Counted from the stretch's first letter, positions 1 to 9,369 are shown. The stretch: 64,000 bases of DNA from Pseudomonas sp. BGr12 (GCF_030272895.1 NZ_JALRNF010000026.1:1-64000), one strand, 5' to 3'. The notes: generated by a model from the letters alone, not told the origin. Program-made: numbers and translations.

Positions 1-32
1 GTGCTGGTTGTACTGGCCTCATCGCCGGCGCT

Positions 33-112
33 GCCGGCTCCCACAATGATTCTCGGCATGCCCCGGCCATTGTGGGAGCTGGCGAAGCCTGCGATCGACC
101 GCGAAGCGGTCG
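33..112. repeat. REP-like palindromic element next to the AhpD-family gene
   Basis: Bases 33-48 and 68-83 form an almost perfect inverted repeat around the core GGCTCCCACAATG/CATTGTGGGAGC. A second small hairpin, GACCGC-GAA-GCGGTC, follows at 97-111. Both are typical of Pseudomonas REP variants and lie just 3' of the minus-strand gene ending at 132. Bases 1-32 hold no gene that I can support. Confidence 0.6.
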
Positions 113-131
113 TATTCCAGGCGCCGCCCGA

Positions 132-569
132 TCAGCCCGGAATCATGGCAAAGCCGACGCCGAAACGGTTCCAGGCGTTGATGGTGGCGATGGCCAGGGT
201 CAGGTTGGCCACTTCGGCTTCACTGAAGTGTTCGAGCAGGGCGCGGTACTGGTGCTCCGGTGCGTGCAGCTCGGGCAGGCGGGTCAGGCTCTCGACCCAG
301 GCCAGGGCGGCACGCTCGCGGGGGGTGAAGTAGGCGGTTTCTTCCCAGACGCACAGGGTTTGCAGGCGCGCCTCGGTTTCTCCGGCCTTGCGCGCATCAT
401 TGGCATGCATGTTGACGCAGTAGGCGCAGCCGTTGATTTGCGAGGCGCGCAGGCGCACCAGTTCCAGCAGCGAGTTCTCCAGCCCCGACTTGGCCAGGGC
501 CATTTCCAGGCCGACCATGGCCTTGTAGGCCTCGGGTGCGTGTTTGGCCCATTCGATACGATTGCTCAT
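132..569 (-). CDS. AhpD/carboxymuconolactone decarboxylase family protein
   Basis: This 145-residue protein belongs to the AhpD-like alkylhydroperoxidase/carboxymuconolactone decarboxylase fold. It carries the redox motif C48-x2-C51-x3-H55 (CAYCVNMH) that gives family members thiol-dependent peroxidase activity. The single CMD domain fills nearly the whole chain, and the length is normal for the family. The start at 569 is preceded by a GGAGAG-like ribosome site. It lies downstream of, and on the same strand as, a MocR regulator with a 101-base gap. MocR genes next to CMD genes are a recurring arrangement, so this is probably the regulated target. The physiological substrate is not known from sequence. 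Confidence 0.88.
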   Translation of the reverse strand: MSNRIEWAKHAPEAYKAMVGLEMALAKSGLENSLLELVRLRASQINGCAYCVNMHANDARKAGETEARLQTLCVWEETAYFTPRERAALAWVESLTRLPELHAPEHQYRALLEHFSEAEVANLTLAIATINAWNRFGVGFAMIPG

Positions 570-623
570 GTTGCTCTCCGGTCAGTTCCGCATCAGGCGG
601 CGATGGCATTACCTTAGCGCTGC

Positions 624-635
624 ACCTGTTCAGGT
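624..635. promoter_or_regulatory. Perfect 12-bp palindrome in the MocR/AhpD intergenic region
   Basis: ACCTGTTCAGGT is a perfect inverted repeat placed 55 bases upstream of the AhpD-family start codon and 36 bases beyond the MocR stop codon. It is a candidate operator for the upstream MocR protein. The assignment is inference only, since MocR proteins often use direct repeats instead. Confidence 0.35.
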
Positions 636-670
636 CGAATAGCCAATTGCGTCGATTTCACGCAGGCCAA

Positions 671-2101
671 TCAGCCGAGGCTCTGCAGGGTGTCGCGCAG
701 CCGGTCCAGGGCCGGGTCGATGTCCAGCAGGTCGATGGCGCCAAAGCCCAGGAGCAGACCCTGGCGCACCGGGGCCTGGGCATAGAAGGGCGCCAGGGCA
801 TACAGGCCGACCTCGACCTTGCGTGCCATGTCGATGACGAACTGGATGTCCAGGTCACCCTTGGCCAGGGCGCTCAGGTGATAGCCGGCCGTGGCCGGAA
901 TCACCTCGAACCAGGGCGCCAGGTCGCCGTGCAGGCGCTGGAGGATGCGCTCGCGGCGAGCGGCATAGACCTCGTGCACGCGGCGGATGTGCTTGAGCAG
1001 CGAGCCTTCGCTGATGAAGCGGGCCAGGGCCCACTGGTTGAGGGTCGGGGTGTGCCAGTCGCTCAGCTGCTTGGCGATGCACAGCGCCTCCAGCAAGGCG
1101 GGCGGCACGATCGCATAGCCCAGGCGCAGCTCCGGCAGCAGGGTCTTGGAGAAGGTCCCGACATAGGCCACCAGGCCATGGCGGTCCATGCTCTGCAACG
1201 AATCGGTGGGCCGCCCCTGATAGCGGAACTCGCTGTCGTAGTCGTCTTCGATGACGATCGCTCCCAGCGCCGCCGCCCGCTCCAGCAGGGCCTCGCGGCG
1301 CGCCGGGCTCATGGGCATGCCCAGGGGGAACTGGTGCGAGGGGGTGACATAGATCAGCCGGGTGCCGTCGGCGATCTGCTCGACGCACATCCCCTGATCA
1401 TCCACCGGCACATACTGCAGGTCCGCACCCTGGGCCAGGAACAGTTGGCGCGCCGGGGTGTAGCCTGGGTCTTCCATGGCCACCCGGCAGCCCGGCTCGA
1501 TCAGCACCCGGGCCAGCAGGTCCAGGGCCTGCTGGGCGCCGTTGCACACCAGCACATCCTGGCTGGCGCAGCGCACCCCGCGGGCAAAGGCGATATGCCG
1601 GGCGATGGCTTCGCGCAGCTCCGGCAGGCCCTGGTGGGCGGCGTAGCGGGCGCTGCCCTGGCGAATCTGGCGCAGCGCATACTGGTTGCAGCGGCGCCAG
1701 TCATCGAAGGGAAACTGCGCCTTGCTCGAGGCGCCACCGATGAAGTCGTAGCGCAGGGTGCTCGCCGCCAGGTCCTTCATCAGGCTGGCACGCGAACGCC
1801 ACCTGGCCAGGGTCGCGGCGCTGGCCAAGGGAATGTCCGGGGTCGGTGTGGCAGCGCGGGTCGGGGCAGGGGTGATGAAGGTGCCCTTGCCCACCTGGCC
1901 ACTGAGCAGGTTGTCGTAGGTCAGGCGCGAATAGGCCTCGGCGACGGTCTTGCGGGAAACACCCAGTTGTTCGGCCAGCAGCCGGGTCGGTGGCAGTTGG
2001 GTGCCGGCGGCCAGGCGACCGCTGTCGATGCCGTCGCGCAGTTGCCGGTAGAGCTGTTCGGCCAGGCCTTTGCTGCCGTGCAGGCTGATATGAAGTTCCA
2101 T
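671..2101 (-). CDS. MocR-type (GntR/aminotransferase chimera) transcriptional regulator
   Basis: This 476-residue PdxR/MocR-subfamily regulator has a GntR winged helix in the first ~75 residues (sequence around LAEQLGVSRKTVAEAYSRL). A linker follows, then a fold-type I aminotransferase-like domain from about residue 115 to the end. The predicted PLP-binding lysine is K319 in GTFSKTLLPELRLGY. Upstream aminotransferase landmarks such as IEDDYDSEFRY are intact. Family members sense PLP or amino-acid ligands and control neighbouring genes. The AhpD-family gene immediately downstream is the obvious candidate. The ligand cannot be predicted. Confidence 0.93.
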   Translation of the reverse strand: MELHISLHGSKGLAEQLYRQLRDGIDSGRLAAGTQLPPTRLLAEQLGVSRKTVAEAYSRLTYDNLLSGQVGKGTFITPAPTRAATPTPDIPLASAATLARWRSRASLMKDLAASTLRYDFIGGASSKAQFPFDDWRRCNQYALRQIRQGSARYAAHQGLPELREAIARHIAFARGVRCASQDVLVCNGAQQALDLLARVLIEPGCRVAMEDPGYTPARQLFLAQGADLQYVPVDDQGMCVEQIADGTRLIYVTPSHQFPLGMPMSPARREALLERAAALGAIVIEDDYDSEFRYQGRPTDSLQSMDRHGLVAYVGTFSKTLLPELRLGYAIVPPALLEALCIAKQLSDWHTPTLNQWALARFISEGSLLKHIRRVHEVYAARRERILQRLHGDLAPWFEVIPATAGYHLSALAKGDLDIQFVIDMARKVEVGLYALAPFYAQAPVRQGLLLGFGAIDLLDIDPALDRLRDTLQSLG

Positions 2102-2256
2102 GGGGGTCCAGGCGCCAGTGTCTGACGTCGAGAGTACCCGATTTCCCTACAACCGTTGATCCCCTGGGCCGACGCCTTGGCCCAGGCGCGCCACACTTTA
2201 GAGGTCGGGGTTCTCCGGCACGTCGGGGAACCTCTTGCCCACACAGGAGCGTCGCC

Positions 2257-2499
2257 ATGTACCTGCGAACTCTGTTGGCCCTCGGGCTGGCGTTGAGCGC
2301 TACCGCCCAGGCTTCCGAATCCGTCGCCGTGTACCACTACGGCATGCCGCTGGATATCGCCCGAGTCGTACAGATGAGCGAACCTGATACCGAGCTTTGC
2401 GATGTGGTGCAGGCCAGCATGGTCTACGTCGACTCGGCTGGCCAGCAGCACACCTTGCAGTACCTGAAGCTGGCTGACGTCTGCAGCAATCAGGGTTAG
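2257..2499 (+). CDS. DUF2790 family small secreted protein
   Basis: This 80-residue protein has a cleavable signal peptide ([19 protein letters not shown]) followed by a compact mature part. It contains the conserved DUF2790 pattern VYHYG, then LDIARVV, and two cysteines (CDVV, ADVC) that could form a disulfide. Such proteins are common and often multicopy in Pseudomonas, and their role is unknown. The start is supported by an AGGAG ribosome site in the sequence before 2257. The stop overlaps the convergent aldo/keto reductase stop by 4 bases. Confidence 0.85.
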   Translation: MYLRTLLALGLALSATAQASESVAVYHYGMPLDIARVVQMSEPDTELCDVVQASMVYVDSAGQQHTLQYLKLADVCSNQG

Positions 2500-3299
2500 T
2501 CCCAGGCGGGCGCCAGGCCTTGCGGGTCGGTCAGGCGCAGGCCGCTGTCGAGGGCGGCAATGCGGGTCATGTCCTGCTCGCTCAGTTTGAGGTCGCGGGC
2601 CTTGAGGTTGCCGGCCAGGTTGTCGCGACGGGTCGAGGACGGGATCACCGCATAGCCCAGTTGCATGGCCCAGGCCAGGGTTACCTGTGCCGGGGTGGCG
2701 TTGTGCTGCCTGGCGATTTCCTGGATGACCGGATCCTGCAGGACCTTGCCATAACCCAGGGTCATGTAGGAGGTCACGGCAATGCCCTGTTCCTGCATGA
2801 ACGTCACCAGCTTGCGGTTTTGCAGGTAGGGGTGCAGCTCGATCTGGTTGGTGGCGATCGCCTCTTTGCCGACCACCGCGATGGCCTGGCGCAGCAGCTC
2901 GATGGTGAAGTTGGACACGCCGATCTGGCGGGTCAGACCCTGGTCGCGGGCTTCGGCCAGGGCGCCCATGAACTCGCTGACCGGCACTGCGCCCTCGGGC
3001 GATGGCCAGTGGATCAGGGTCAGGTCCAGGTGGTCGGTACGCAGCTTGTGCAGGCTGTCCTTGAGGCTTGGGATCAGCTTGTCGGCACCCAGGTTCTCGG
3101 TCCAGATCTTGCTGGTCAGGAACAGTTGCTCGCGCGGCACGCCACTGGCGGCGATCGCCTGGCCGACCTCGGCCTCGTTGCCGTAGATCTGTGCGGTATC
3201 GATGGCCCGGTAGCCGAGCTCCAGGGCCTGGGTGACGGAATCGATGACGACCTGGTCCTTGAGGCGGAACGTGCCTAGGCCGAGCAGGGGAATGGACAT
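2496..3299 (-). CDS. dkgB: Aldo/keto reductase, 2,5-diketo-D-gluconate reductase B-like
   Basis: This 267-residue NADPH-dependent aldo/keto reductase closely resembles E. coli DkgB (YafB) in length and sequence. It has the start GLGTFRLKD, the catalytic tetrad D34, Y39, K64 and H97 (motifs [20 protein letters not shown]) and the C-terminal GLAPAWD. DkgB-type enzymes reduce 2,5-diketogluconate, methylglyoxal and related aldehydes in the cytoplasm. I chose the ATG at 3299 ([11 protein letters not shown]) rather than the longer upstream frame because it matches the family N terminus. A TetR gene is divergent from it with a 136-base promoter region between, so the TetR protein may control it. Confidence 0.95.
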   Translation of the reverse strand: MSIPLLGLGTFRLKDQVVIDSVTQALELGYRAIDTAQIYGNEAEVGQAIAASGVPREQLFLTSKIWTENLGADKLIPSLKDSLHKLRTDHLDLTLIHWPSPEGAVPVSEFMGALAEARDQGLTRQIGVSNFTIELLRQAIAVVGKEAIATNQIELHPYLQNRKLVTFMQEQGIAVTSYMTLGYGKVLQDPVIQEIARQHNATPAQVTLAWAMQLGYAVIPSSTRRDNLAGNLKARDLKLSEQDMTRIAALDSGLRLTDPQGLAPAWD

Positions 3300-3435
3300 G
3301 GAAGGGCTCCTCGTAAAGGGCTGATGACGGTGAGGGCTGCAGTATTGCGACAGTGCTGCGTGGGAAACATCCCTGCTACGACACAACTTTTTTGCTTGTG
3401 CCGCACGAATCTTCCAAGCAGATGATAGCCTTGCA

Positions 3436-4080
3436 GTGTCAGTCGCAATGGATCTGGTCATGACCCGGCACAAGCTCAGCATTCGTCAACGCAATGTTGA
3501 CAACATCCTCCTGGCGGCCGAGCAGGTCTTTGCCGAAAAGGGCTTCGCCGGCACGGCCATGGCCGATATCGCCGAGGCGGCGCAACTGCCGCGCAGCAAT
3601 GTGCACTACTACTTCAGCACCAAGGCCGAGCTGTACCAGGCGGTGCTGTTCGGCCTGCTGGACGTGTGGAAGCAGGACGCCCTGTGTTTCGAACTCTACG
3701 ACGACCCGCGCATCGTGCTGTCCACCTACATCCGCGCCAAGATGAACCACTCGCGCACCCGGCCCTACGGCTCCAAGGTCTGGGCCAACGAGATCATCCA
3801 CGGTGCGCCCAACCTGGGGGCTGCCCTGGACGATCCGCTGTATGACTGGGCGAAAATGAAAGAAGCCAAGATCCGCCAGTGGATCGACGACGGCCGCATC
3901 CTGGCGGTGGAGCCTTCGGGGCTGCTGTACATGATCTGGGCCTCGACCCAGCACTATGCCGACTTCAGCCACCAGGTCGGTTTGCTCAACGACCATCAGC
4001 CGCTGAGCGACCTGCAGTTCGAGCGGGCGGTGCAGACGGTGACCAGCGTGATCCTGCGCGGGATCGGCCTGGAGCCTTGA
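3436..4080 (+). CDS. TetR family regulator with RutR/YcdC-like C-terminal domain
   Basis: This 214-residue protein has a TetR DNA-binding domain in about residues 20-65 ([29 protein letters not shown]). Its C-terminal domain resembles that of RutR/YcdC regulators ([13 protein letters not shown], then [11 protein letters not shown]). RutR binds uracil, but no pyrimidine genes adjoin here, so the ligand is open. It is divergent from dkgB and lies ahead of cysI. Start codons in the same frame at 3448 and 3460 are also possible. I kept the first, but one of the shorter forms may be the real product. Confidence 0.88.
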   Translation: MSVAMDLVMTRHKLSIRQRNVDNILLAAEQVFAEKGFAGTAMADIAEAAQLPRSNVHYYFSTKAELYQAVLFGLLDVWKQDALCFELYDDPRIVLSTYIRAKMNHSRTRPYGSKVWANEIIHGAPNLGAALDDPLYDWAKMKEAKIRQWIDDGRILAVEPSGLLYMIWASTQHYADFSHQVGLLNDHQPLSDLQFERAVQTVTSVILRGIGLEP

Positions 4081-4173
4081 TCGGCGCTGATCCGTATTAA
4101 TCCCGCCAACCTGAATCTGTAACTCAATACACCCCGACGCCATAGTAAGGGCCTCCGTGATGAGGTCCGAACC

Positions 4174-5856
4174 ATGTATCAATATGACGAGTATGACCGT
4201 GCGCTGGTGTTCGAGCGCGTGGCGCAGTTTCGCGATCAGGTGCAGCGTTTCATGGCTGGCGAACTCAGTGAGGAAGAGTTCCTGCCCCTGCGCCTGCAAA
4301 ATGGCCTGTACCTGCAAAAGCACGCCTACATGCTGCGCGTGGCGATTCCCTATGGCACCCTCGGCGCCCGCCAGCTGCGAACCCTGGCGCTGATCGCCCG
4401 CGAGTACGACCGTGGCTATGGCCATTTCACCACGCGTCAGAACATCCAGTTCAACTGGATCGAGCTGGCCCAGGTGCCGGACATCCTCCAGCGCCTGGCC
4501 GAGGTCGAGATGCACGCCATCCAGACCTCCGGCAACTGCGTGCGCAACATCACCACCGAGGCCTTCGCCGGGGTGGCGGCCGACGAACTGCTCGACCCGC
4601 GCCCGCTGGCCGAGATCCTGCGCCAGTGGTCGACCATCAACCCGGAGTTCCTGTTCCTGCCGCGCAAGTTCAAGATCGCCATCTGCTCGGCAGTTGAAGA
4701 CCGGGCGGCGATCATGATGCATGACATCGGCCTGTACCTGTACCGCGACGAGCTGGGCCAAATGTGCCTGCGGGTGATGGTCGGCGGCGGCCTGGGGCGC
4801 ACGCCGATCCTCGGCCTGCAGATCCGCGAGGGCCTGCCGTGGCAGCATTTGCTGTCCTACGTCGAGGCAATCCTGCGGGTGTACAACCGCCATGGCCGGC
4901 GCGACAACAAGTACAAGGCGCGGATCAAGATCCTGGTCAAGGCCCTGGGCATCGAGGCCTTCGCCCGGGAAGTGGAGCAGGAGTGGCAGCACATCAAGGA
5001 CGGCCCGGCGCAACTGACCGAGGCTGAGTTCCAGCGCGTGGCCGCGGCCTTCGAACCGCCGGCCTATGACAGCGTGGTCGACAGCGAGCTGGACTTCGAG
5101 ACTCACCTGGCCCAGGACCACGGCTTCGCCCGCTGGGTGGCCTGCTGCGTCAAGCCGCACAAGGTCCCGGGCTATGCCAGCGTGGTGCTGTCGACCAAAC
5201 CCGGTGCAGCATCGCCGCCCGGCGACCTGACCGCCGCGCAGATGGAGGCGGTGGCCGACTGGTCCGAGCAGTTCGGCTTCGGCGAAATCCGCATCGCCCA
5301 TGAGCAGAACCTGATCCTCCCGGACGTACGCAAGCAGGACTTGCACGCGCTCTGGCGCCTGGCCTGCGAGCGTGGCCTGGGCACCGCCAACATCGGCCTG
5401 CTGACCGATATCATCGCTTGCCCCGGCGGCGACTTCTGTGCCCTGGCCAATGCCAAGTCGATTCCGATCGCCCAGTCGATCCAGCGCTGCTTCGAGGACC
5501 TGGACTACCTGCACGACCTGGGCGACCTGAGCCTGAACATCTCCGGCTGCATCAATGCCTGCGGCCACCACCATATCGGCAACATCGGTATCCTCGGCGT
5601 CGACAAGAACGGCAGCGAGTGGTACCAGGTGACCCTCGGCGGCGCCCAGGGCAAGGACAGCACCCTGGGCAAGGTGATCGGCCCGTCCTTCAGCGCCGCG
5701 CAAATCCCCCAGGTGATCGAGCAGATCATCGCCACCTACTGCGCCTACCGCGAACTGGACGAGCCGTTCATCGACACCGTGCGCCGGGTGGGCTTGGAGC
5801 CGTTCAAGGAACGGGTGTACGCCAGCCGGTCGGAGGAGCTGATATGCGTAATGTGA
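4174..5856 (+). CDS. cysI: Assimilatory nitrite/sulfite reductase, siroheme hemoprotein
   Basis: This 560-residue cytoplasmic siroheme/[4Fe-4S] enzyme performs the six-electron reduction of sulfite to sulfide for cysteine synthesis. It has two ferredoxin-like half-domains, the substrate-pocket motif TSGNCVRNITT, and the cluster/siroheme cysteines C416-x5-C422 and C459-x3-C463 (CPGGDFC and CINAC). It is the single-chain type seen in Pseudomonas, with no adjacent cysJ flavoprotein, so ferredoxin or another donor is likely. A GAGG site at 4162-4165 supports the start. The downstream DUF934 gene starts inside the last 13 bases, so the two are translationally coupled. Confidence 0.95.
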   Translation: MYQYDEYDRALVFERVAQFRDQVQRFMAGELSEEEFLPLRLQNGLYLQKHAYMLRVAIPYGTLGARQLRTLALIAREYDRGYGHFTTRQNIQFNWIELAQVPDILQRLAEVEMHAIQTSGNCVRNITTEAFAGVAADELLDPRPLAEILRQWSTINPEFLFLPRKFKIAICSAVEDRAAIMMHDIGLYLYRDELGQMCLRVMVGGGLGRTPILGLQIREGLPWQHLLSYVEAILRVYNRHGRRDNKYKARIKILVKALGIEAFAREVEQEWQHIKDGPAQLTEAEFQRVAAAFEPPAYDSVVDSELDFETHLAQDHGFARWVACCVKPHKVPGYASVVLSTKPGAASPPGDLTAAQMEAVADWSEQFGFGEIRIAHEQNLILPDVRKQDLHALWRLACERGLGTANIGLLTDIIACPGGDFCALANAKSIPIAQSIQRCFEDLDYLHDLGDLSLNISGCINACGHHHIGNIGILGVDKNGSEWYQVTLGGAQGKDSTLGKVIGPSFSAAQIPQVIEQIIATYCAYRELDEPFIDTVRRVGLEPFKERVYASRSEELICVM

Positions 5857-6338
5857 TCGCCCTGCGCGGTGGCGAGCCGACCTTGCTGGAGGACGATGCC
5901 TGGCAGTTACTGCGCGACAGCGAGCAGCCGCTGCCGTCCGGCTTGTTGCTGTTACCGCTCAAGACCTGGCTGGAACGCCAGGGCCAGCAACCGGACGGTC
6001 GCGACGGCCTGTGGCTGGGGCCCGACGACGAGATCGAGCCCCTGGCGCCGTTACTGCCGAACCTGCCGCTGATTGCCATCGACTTTCCCAGCTTTCGCGA
6101 CGGCCGCGGCTACAGCCAGGCCTACCTGTTGCGCACGCGCCTGGGTTGGCAGGGCGAGTTGCGGGCCATTGGCGATGTGCTGCGCGATCAGCTCAGCCAT
6201 ATGCGCCAGTGTGGCTTCGACAGTTTCGCGGTGCGTGAAGACAAATGCGCCGAGGATGCCCTCAAGGGCCTGGCGGGGATGAGCGTGCTGTACGGGCGTT
6301 CGGTGATCGAGCCGCGACCGCTGTTTCGTCGTCGCTAG
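5844..6338 (+). CDS. DUF934 protein coupled to sulfite reductase
   Basis: This 164-residue DUF934 (COG3749) protein begins MRNVIALRGGE and contains the conserved block IDFPSFRDGRGYSQAYLLR. Family genes almost always follow cysI, and the present 13-base overlap with cysI fits this. The protein is thought to assist sulfite reduction, but its biochemical role is not established. No cofactor motif is visible beyond two isolated cysteines (MRQCGF, EDKCAED). Confidence 0.9.
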   Translation: MRNVIALRGGEPTLLEDDAWQLLRDSEQPLPSGLLLLPLKTWLERQGQQPDGRDGLWLGPDDEIEPLAPLLPNLPLIAIDFPSFRDGRGYSQAYLLRTRLGWQGELRAIGDVLRDQLSHMRQCGFDSFAVREDKCAEDALKGLAGMSVLYGRSVIEPRPLFRRR

Positions 6339-6398
6339 CCCGGGGTGAGCGAAAGCCTTAGAGTGTGGGCCTACTTATTTTCGCTCAAGGCTTGGCTC

Positions 6399-7094
6399 AT
6401 GACCGATCTCAGTGCATTCCCGATCACCCGCAAATGGCCCGCCCGTCACCCTGAACGGCTGCAGTTGTACTCGCTGCCCACGCCCAACGGGGTGAAGGTG
6501 TCGATCATGCTCGAAGAGATCGACCTGCCTTACGAGGTGCACAAAGTCAGCTTCGACAGCAACGACCAGCTGACGCCCGAGTTCATCTCCCTGAGCGCCA
6601 ACAACAAGATCCCGGCCATCCTCGACCCTGACGGCCCGGGCGGCCAGCCGCTGCCGTTGTTCGAGTCCGGGGCGATTTTGCTCTACCTGGCCGAGAAGAC
6701 CGGCCGGCTGCTGCCGAAGGATCCGGCGCTGCGCTACGAGGCGATCCAGTGGCTGATGTTCCAGATGGGCGGGGTCGGGCCGATGTTCGGCCAGGTCGGT
6801 TTTTTCAATATCTTTGCCGGCAAGGACTACGAGGACAAGCGCCCGCGTGACCGCTACGTGGCCGAGTCGCGGCGCCTGCTCGGTGTGCTGGACAAGCGTC
6901 TGGAAGGGCGCGACTGGGTGATGGGCGATTACAGCATCGTCGATATCGCCATCTGGCCCTGGGTGCGCAACCTGATTGTGCGCTATGACGCGGCCGAGCT
7001 GGTGGGGATGGCCGATTTTGCCAATGTGCGGCGGGTGCTGGAGGCCTTCCTGGCCCGGCCGGCGGTGCAGCGCGGCCTGAAGATCCCCGGGTGA
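6399..7094 (+). CDS. Glutathione S-transferase, YfcG/nu-class-like
   Basis: This 231-residue GST has an N-terminal thioredoxin-fold domain (LYSLPTPNGVKVSIMLEEIDLPYEVHKV) with the cis-proline segment NKIPAI and the glutathione-binding ESGAILLYLA. An all-helical C-terminal domain follows (MGDYSIVDIAIWPWV). The TPNG sequence is typical of YfcG/nu-class enzymes with disulfide-bond reductase and peroxidase activity. I chose the ATG at 6399 (MTDLSAFPITRKW) because an upstream frame-compatible start lies in sequence without a good ribosome site. Confidence 0.9.
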   Translation: MTDLSAFPITRKWPARHPERLQLYSLPTPNGVKVSIMLEEIDLPYEVHKVSFDSNDQLTPEFISLSANNKIPAILDPDGPGGQPLPLFESGAILLYLAEKTGRLLPKDPALRYEAIQWLMFQMGGVGPMFGQVGFFNIFAGKDYEDKRPRDRYVAESRRLLGVLDKRLEGRDWVMGDYSIVDIAIWPWVRNLIVRYDAAELVGMADFANVRRVLEAFLARPAVQRGLKIPG

Positions 7095-7100
7095 CCCCCC

Positions 7101-7173
7101 GTGGGAGCGGGCTTGCCCCGCGATTGCGTGTTGTCAATTACATCGCATCGCGGGGCAAGCCCGCTCCTACGGG
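7101..7173. repeat. REP pair (inverted) between GST and phosphate transporter genes
   Basis: Two REP copies face each other: GTGGGAGCGGGCTTGCCC at 7101 and its reverse complement ending near 7170. A short AT-richer spacer lies between them. The pair sits between the convergent GST and pit stop codons, where it may act as a transcript end or stabiliser. Confidence 0.9.
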
Positions 7174-7179
7174 TAGGAA

Positions 7180-8796
7180 TTAGATCAGCTGCGTCAGCAA
7201 CCAGTACAAGCCGCCGGCCAGCACGATCGCAGCCGGCAAGGTCAGTACCCAGGCCATCAGCAAGTTGAAGATGGTCCGCATCTGCAGCCCCGAACCATTG
7301 GCGACCATGGTCCCGGCCACCCCCGACGACAACACGTGGGTGGTCGATACCGGCAAGCCGTACATGTCCGCTGCACCGATGGTGCACATCGCCACAAGCT
7401 CCGCCGAGGCACCCTGGGCGTAAGTCAGGTGGGTCTTGCCGATTTTCTCGCCCACCGTGATCACGATGCGCCGCCAGCCGACCATGGTCCCCAGGCCCAG
7501 GGCAATGGCCACAGCGACCTTGACCCAGAGCGGGATATAGCGGGTGGCATCGTCGAGCTGGTGCTTGAACCGTTGCAACTGGTCGTGGGTGCCGGCATTG
7601 AAGGTCACCAGCTGGTGCTTGTCGATCAGGCGGATGGTCTCGCTGGTCAGGTACATGTCGTTGCGCACGTTGGCCATGGCTTCGGCCGGCACCTTGTTGA
7701 GCGATCCGTAGCCTTTGACTTCGCTACCGATGCTGCCGGTCAGGGTGGCCAGGGCCGGAATCAGTTCGGGGCTGGCGGCAGGTTGGCGGATGAAGTCGCT
7801 CAGGGTCTTCCTCGGGTCGCTGACCACCAGCTGCGGTGCGTTGCGTTGCAGGGCCTGCTGGGTCGCTTCGGCGACGCTGGCAAAGTGCATTGACTGTTCG
7901 GCCGGCATGGTCCGGTTCAGGGCATAGGCCATGGGCAGGGTGCCGACCAGGATCAGCATGATCAGGCCCATGCCTTTCTGGCCGTCGTTGGAGCCGTGGG
8001 CGAAGGACACGCCGGTGCAGGTGAGGATCAGCAAACCACGAATCCACCAGGGCGGCGGGGTGTTGCCGACCGGCGCCTGGTACAGGTCGCGGCGCTTGAC
8101 CAGCATGCGCAGGGCCACCAGCAGCAGCGCGGCGCAGGCAAAGCCGACCAGCGGCGAGAGCAGCAGCGAGTAACCGACCTTGCCGGCCTGGGCCCAGTCC
8201 ACGCCGCTGGTGCCGTCGCGGCCATGCATCAGTGCGTTGGCTACGCCCACGCCGATGATCGAGCCGATCAGGGTATGGGAGGACGAGGCCGGCAGGCCCA
8301 GCCACCAGGTGCCCAGGTTCCAGATGATGGCCGACAGCAGCAGGGCGAAGACCATGGCAAAGCCGGCCGAGGAGCCGACCTTGAGTATCAGCTCCACCGG
8401 CAGCAGGGCGATGATGCCGAAGGCCACGGCGCCGCTGGAAAGCAACACGCCGAGGAAGTTGAAAAAGCCGGACCACACCACAGCCACCGAAGCGGGCAGG
8501 GAATGGGTGTAGATCACCGTGGCCACGGCATTGGCGGTATCGTGGAAGCCGTTGACGAACTCAAAGCCCAGGGCGATCAGCAAGGCGACGCCCAGCAGCA
8601 GGAACGGGGTCCAGGTGGTGACCACCGTGCCGGTCGCCTCGACATCCCGGAACAAACTCCAGGCCGAGTAAGACAGGCCGGCCATCAACAGACCGAAGAA
8701 CAGCATCAGGGTCAAGCGCCCGGGCCTCTGATGCAGGCGTGGGCGCGGGTCAGTTGTGGTCAGCGATGGACGGCTGGCCAGCGTCGGGGTAGTCAT
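7180..8796 (-). CDS. Inorganic phosphate transporter, Pit family
   Basis: This protein of about 538 residues is a PiT-family phosphate/metal:H+ symporter of the inner membrane. Both signature repeats are present: GFEFVNGFHDTANAVATVIYTHSLP near the N terminus and GSNDGQKGMGLIMLIL in the second half. There are about ten hydrophobic segments and a soluble central loop. The last part contains a second signature-like region (PVSTTHVLSSGV). I placed the start at 8796 (MTTPTLASRPS) because it has a CCGGAG ribosome site. A longer reading frame reaches 8829. Confidence 0.93.
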   Translation of the reverse strand: MTTPTLASRPSLTTTDPRPRLHQRPGRLTLMLFFGLLMAGLSYSAWSLFRDVEATGTVVTTWTPFLLLGVALLIALGFEFVNGFHDTANAVATVIYTHSLPASVAVVWSGFFNFLGVLLSSGAVAFGIIALLPVELILKVGSSAGFAMVFALLLSAIIWNLGTWWLGLPASSSHTLIGSIIGVGVANALMHGRDGTSGVDWAQAGKVGYSLLLSPLVGFACAALLLVALRMLVKRRDLYQAPVGNTPPPWWIRGLLILTCTGVSFAHGSNDGQKGMGLIMLILVGTLPMAYALNRTMPAEQSMHFASVAEATQQALQRNAPQLVVSDPRKTLSDFIRQPAASPELIPALATLTGSIGSEVKGYGSLNKVPAEAMANVRNDMYLTSETIRLIDKHQLVTFNAGTHDQLQRFKHQLDDATRYIPLWVKVAVAIALGLGTMVGWRRIVITVGEKIGKTHLTYAQGASAELVAMCTIGAADMYGLPVSTTHVLSSGVAGTMVANGSGLQMRTIFNLLMAWVLTLPAAIVLAGGLYWLLTQLI

Positions 8797-8908
8797 GCTG
8801 ACTCCGGGTGGTTTTACCTCAGGCACCAAGCATAGAAAAAAACCGCGACAGCGCCGTGACTTCGGTCAAAGAAAGTCCTAGGTTGAGAGAAAGAGCCGGA
8901 GCTTTCCG

Positions 8909-9319
8909 ATGATCCGTTGCAAGCGCGCCTATGACCCTGTCGAACCCGGCGATGGCCAGCGGGTGCTGGTCGACCGGCTGTGGCCGCGCAACAGGCGCAA
9001 GGACCAGTTGCAGGCCCTGTGGGTGCCCGAGGTTGCACCGTCCACGGCGTTGCGCCAGGCCTTTCACCAGGGGCAGGTGGATTTTGCCGGGTTTGCCGAG
9101 CGCTACCGCCAGGAGCTGGCGGCGCACCCCGAGCACTGGTGGCGCCTGCTGGGGCAGGCGGAGCAGGGCGATGTGACCTTGCTCTATGCCGGCAAGGACA
9201 CCGCGCAGAACAATGCCCTGGTGCTGGCGAGCTGGCTGGAGGACGAGCTGGAGCGTCGCGGGCCGTCAAGCTCGCCGGTCTGCTACGCCCCTGTGGGAGC
9301 GGGCTTGCCCGGCGATTGA
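8909..9319 (+). CDS. DUF488 (YeaO-like) family protein with REP-derived tail
   Basis: This 136-residue protein matches the DUF488/COG3189 family (IRCKRAYDPVEPGDGQRVLVDRLWPR, then FAERYRQEL and VTLLYAGKD). Its function is unknown. The conserved domain ends near residue 120. The final codons (PVGAGLPGD) are read from a REP palindrome, including the TGA stop. The REP therefore supplies the natural stop codon or has replaced the original C terminus. A GNAT gene follows in the same direction. Confidence 0.85.
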   Translation: MIRCKRAYDPVEPGDGQRVLVDRLWPRNRRKDQLQALWVPEVAPSTALRQAFHQGQVDFAGFAERYRQELAAHPEHWWRLLGQAEQGDVTLLYAGKDTAQNNALVLASWLEDELERRGPSSSPVCYAPVGAGLPGD

Positions 9320-9358
9320 ATGCGCTGCGACATCGCGGGGCAAGCCCGCTCCCACAGG
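9290..9358. repeat. REP pair overlapping the 3' end of the DUF488 gene
   Basis: An inverted pair of REP units (CCTGTGGGAGCGGGCTTG on the left, its complement on the right) overlaps the last nine codons of the DUF488 gene. It ends 11 bases before the GNAT start codon, so the GNAT ribosome site abuts the repeat. Confidence 0.88.
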
Positions 9359-9369
9359 GAGGTGTGATC

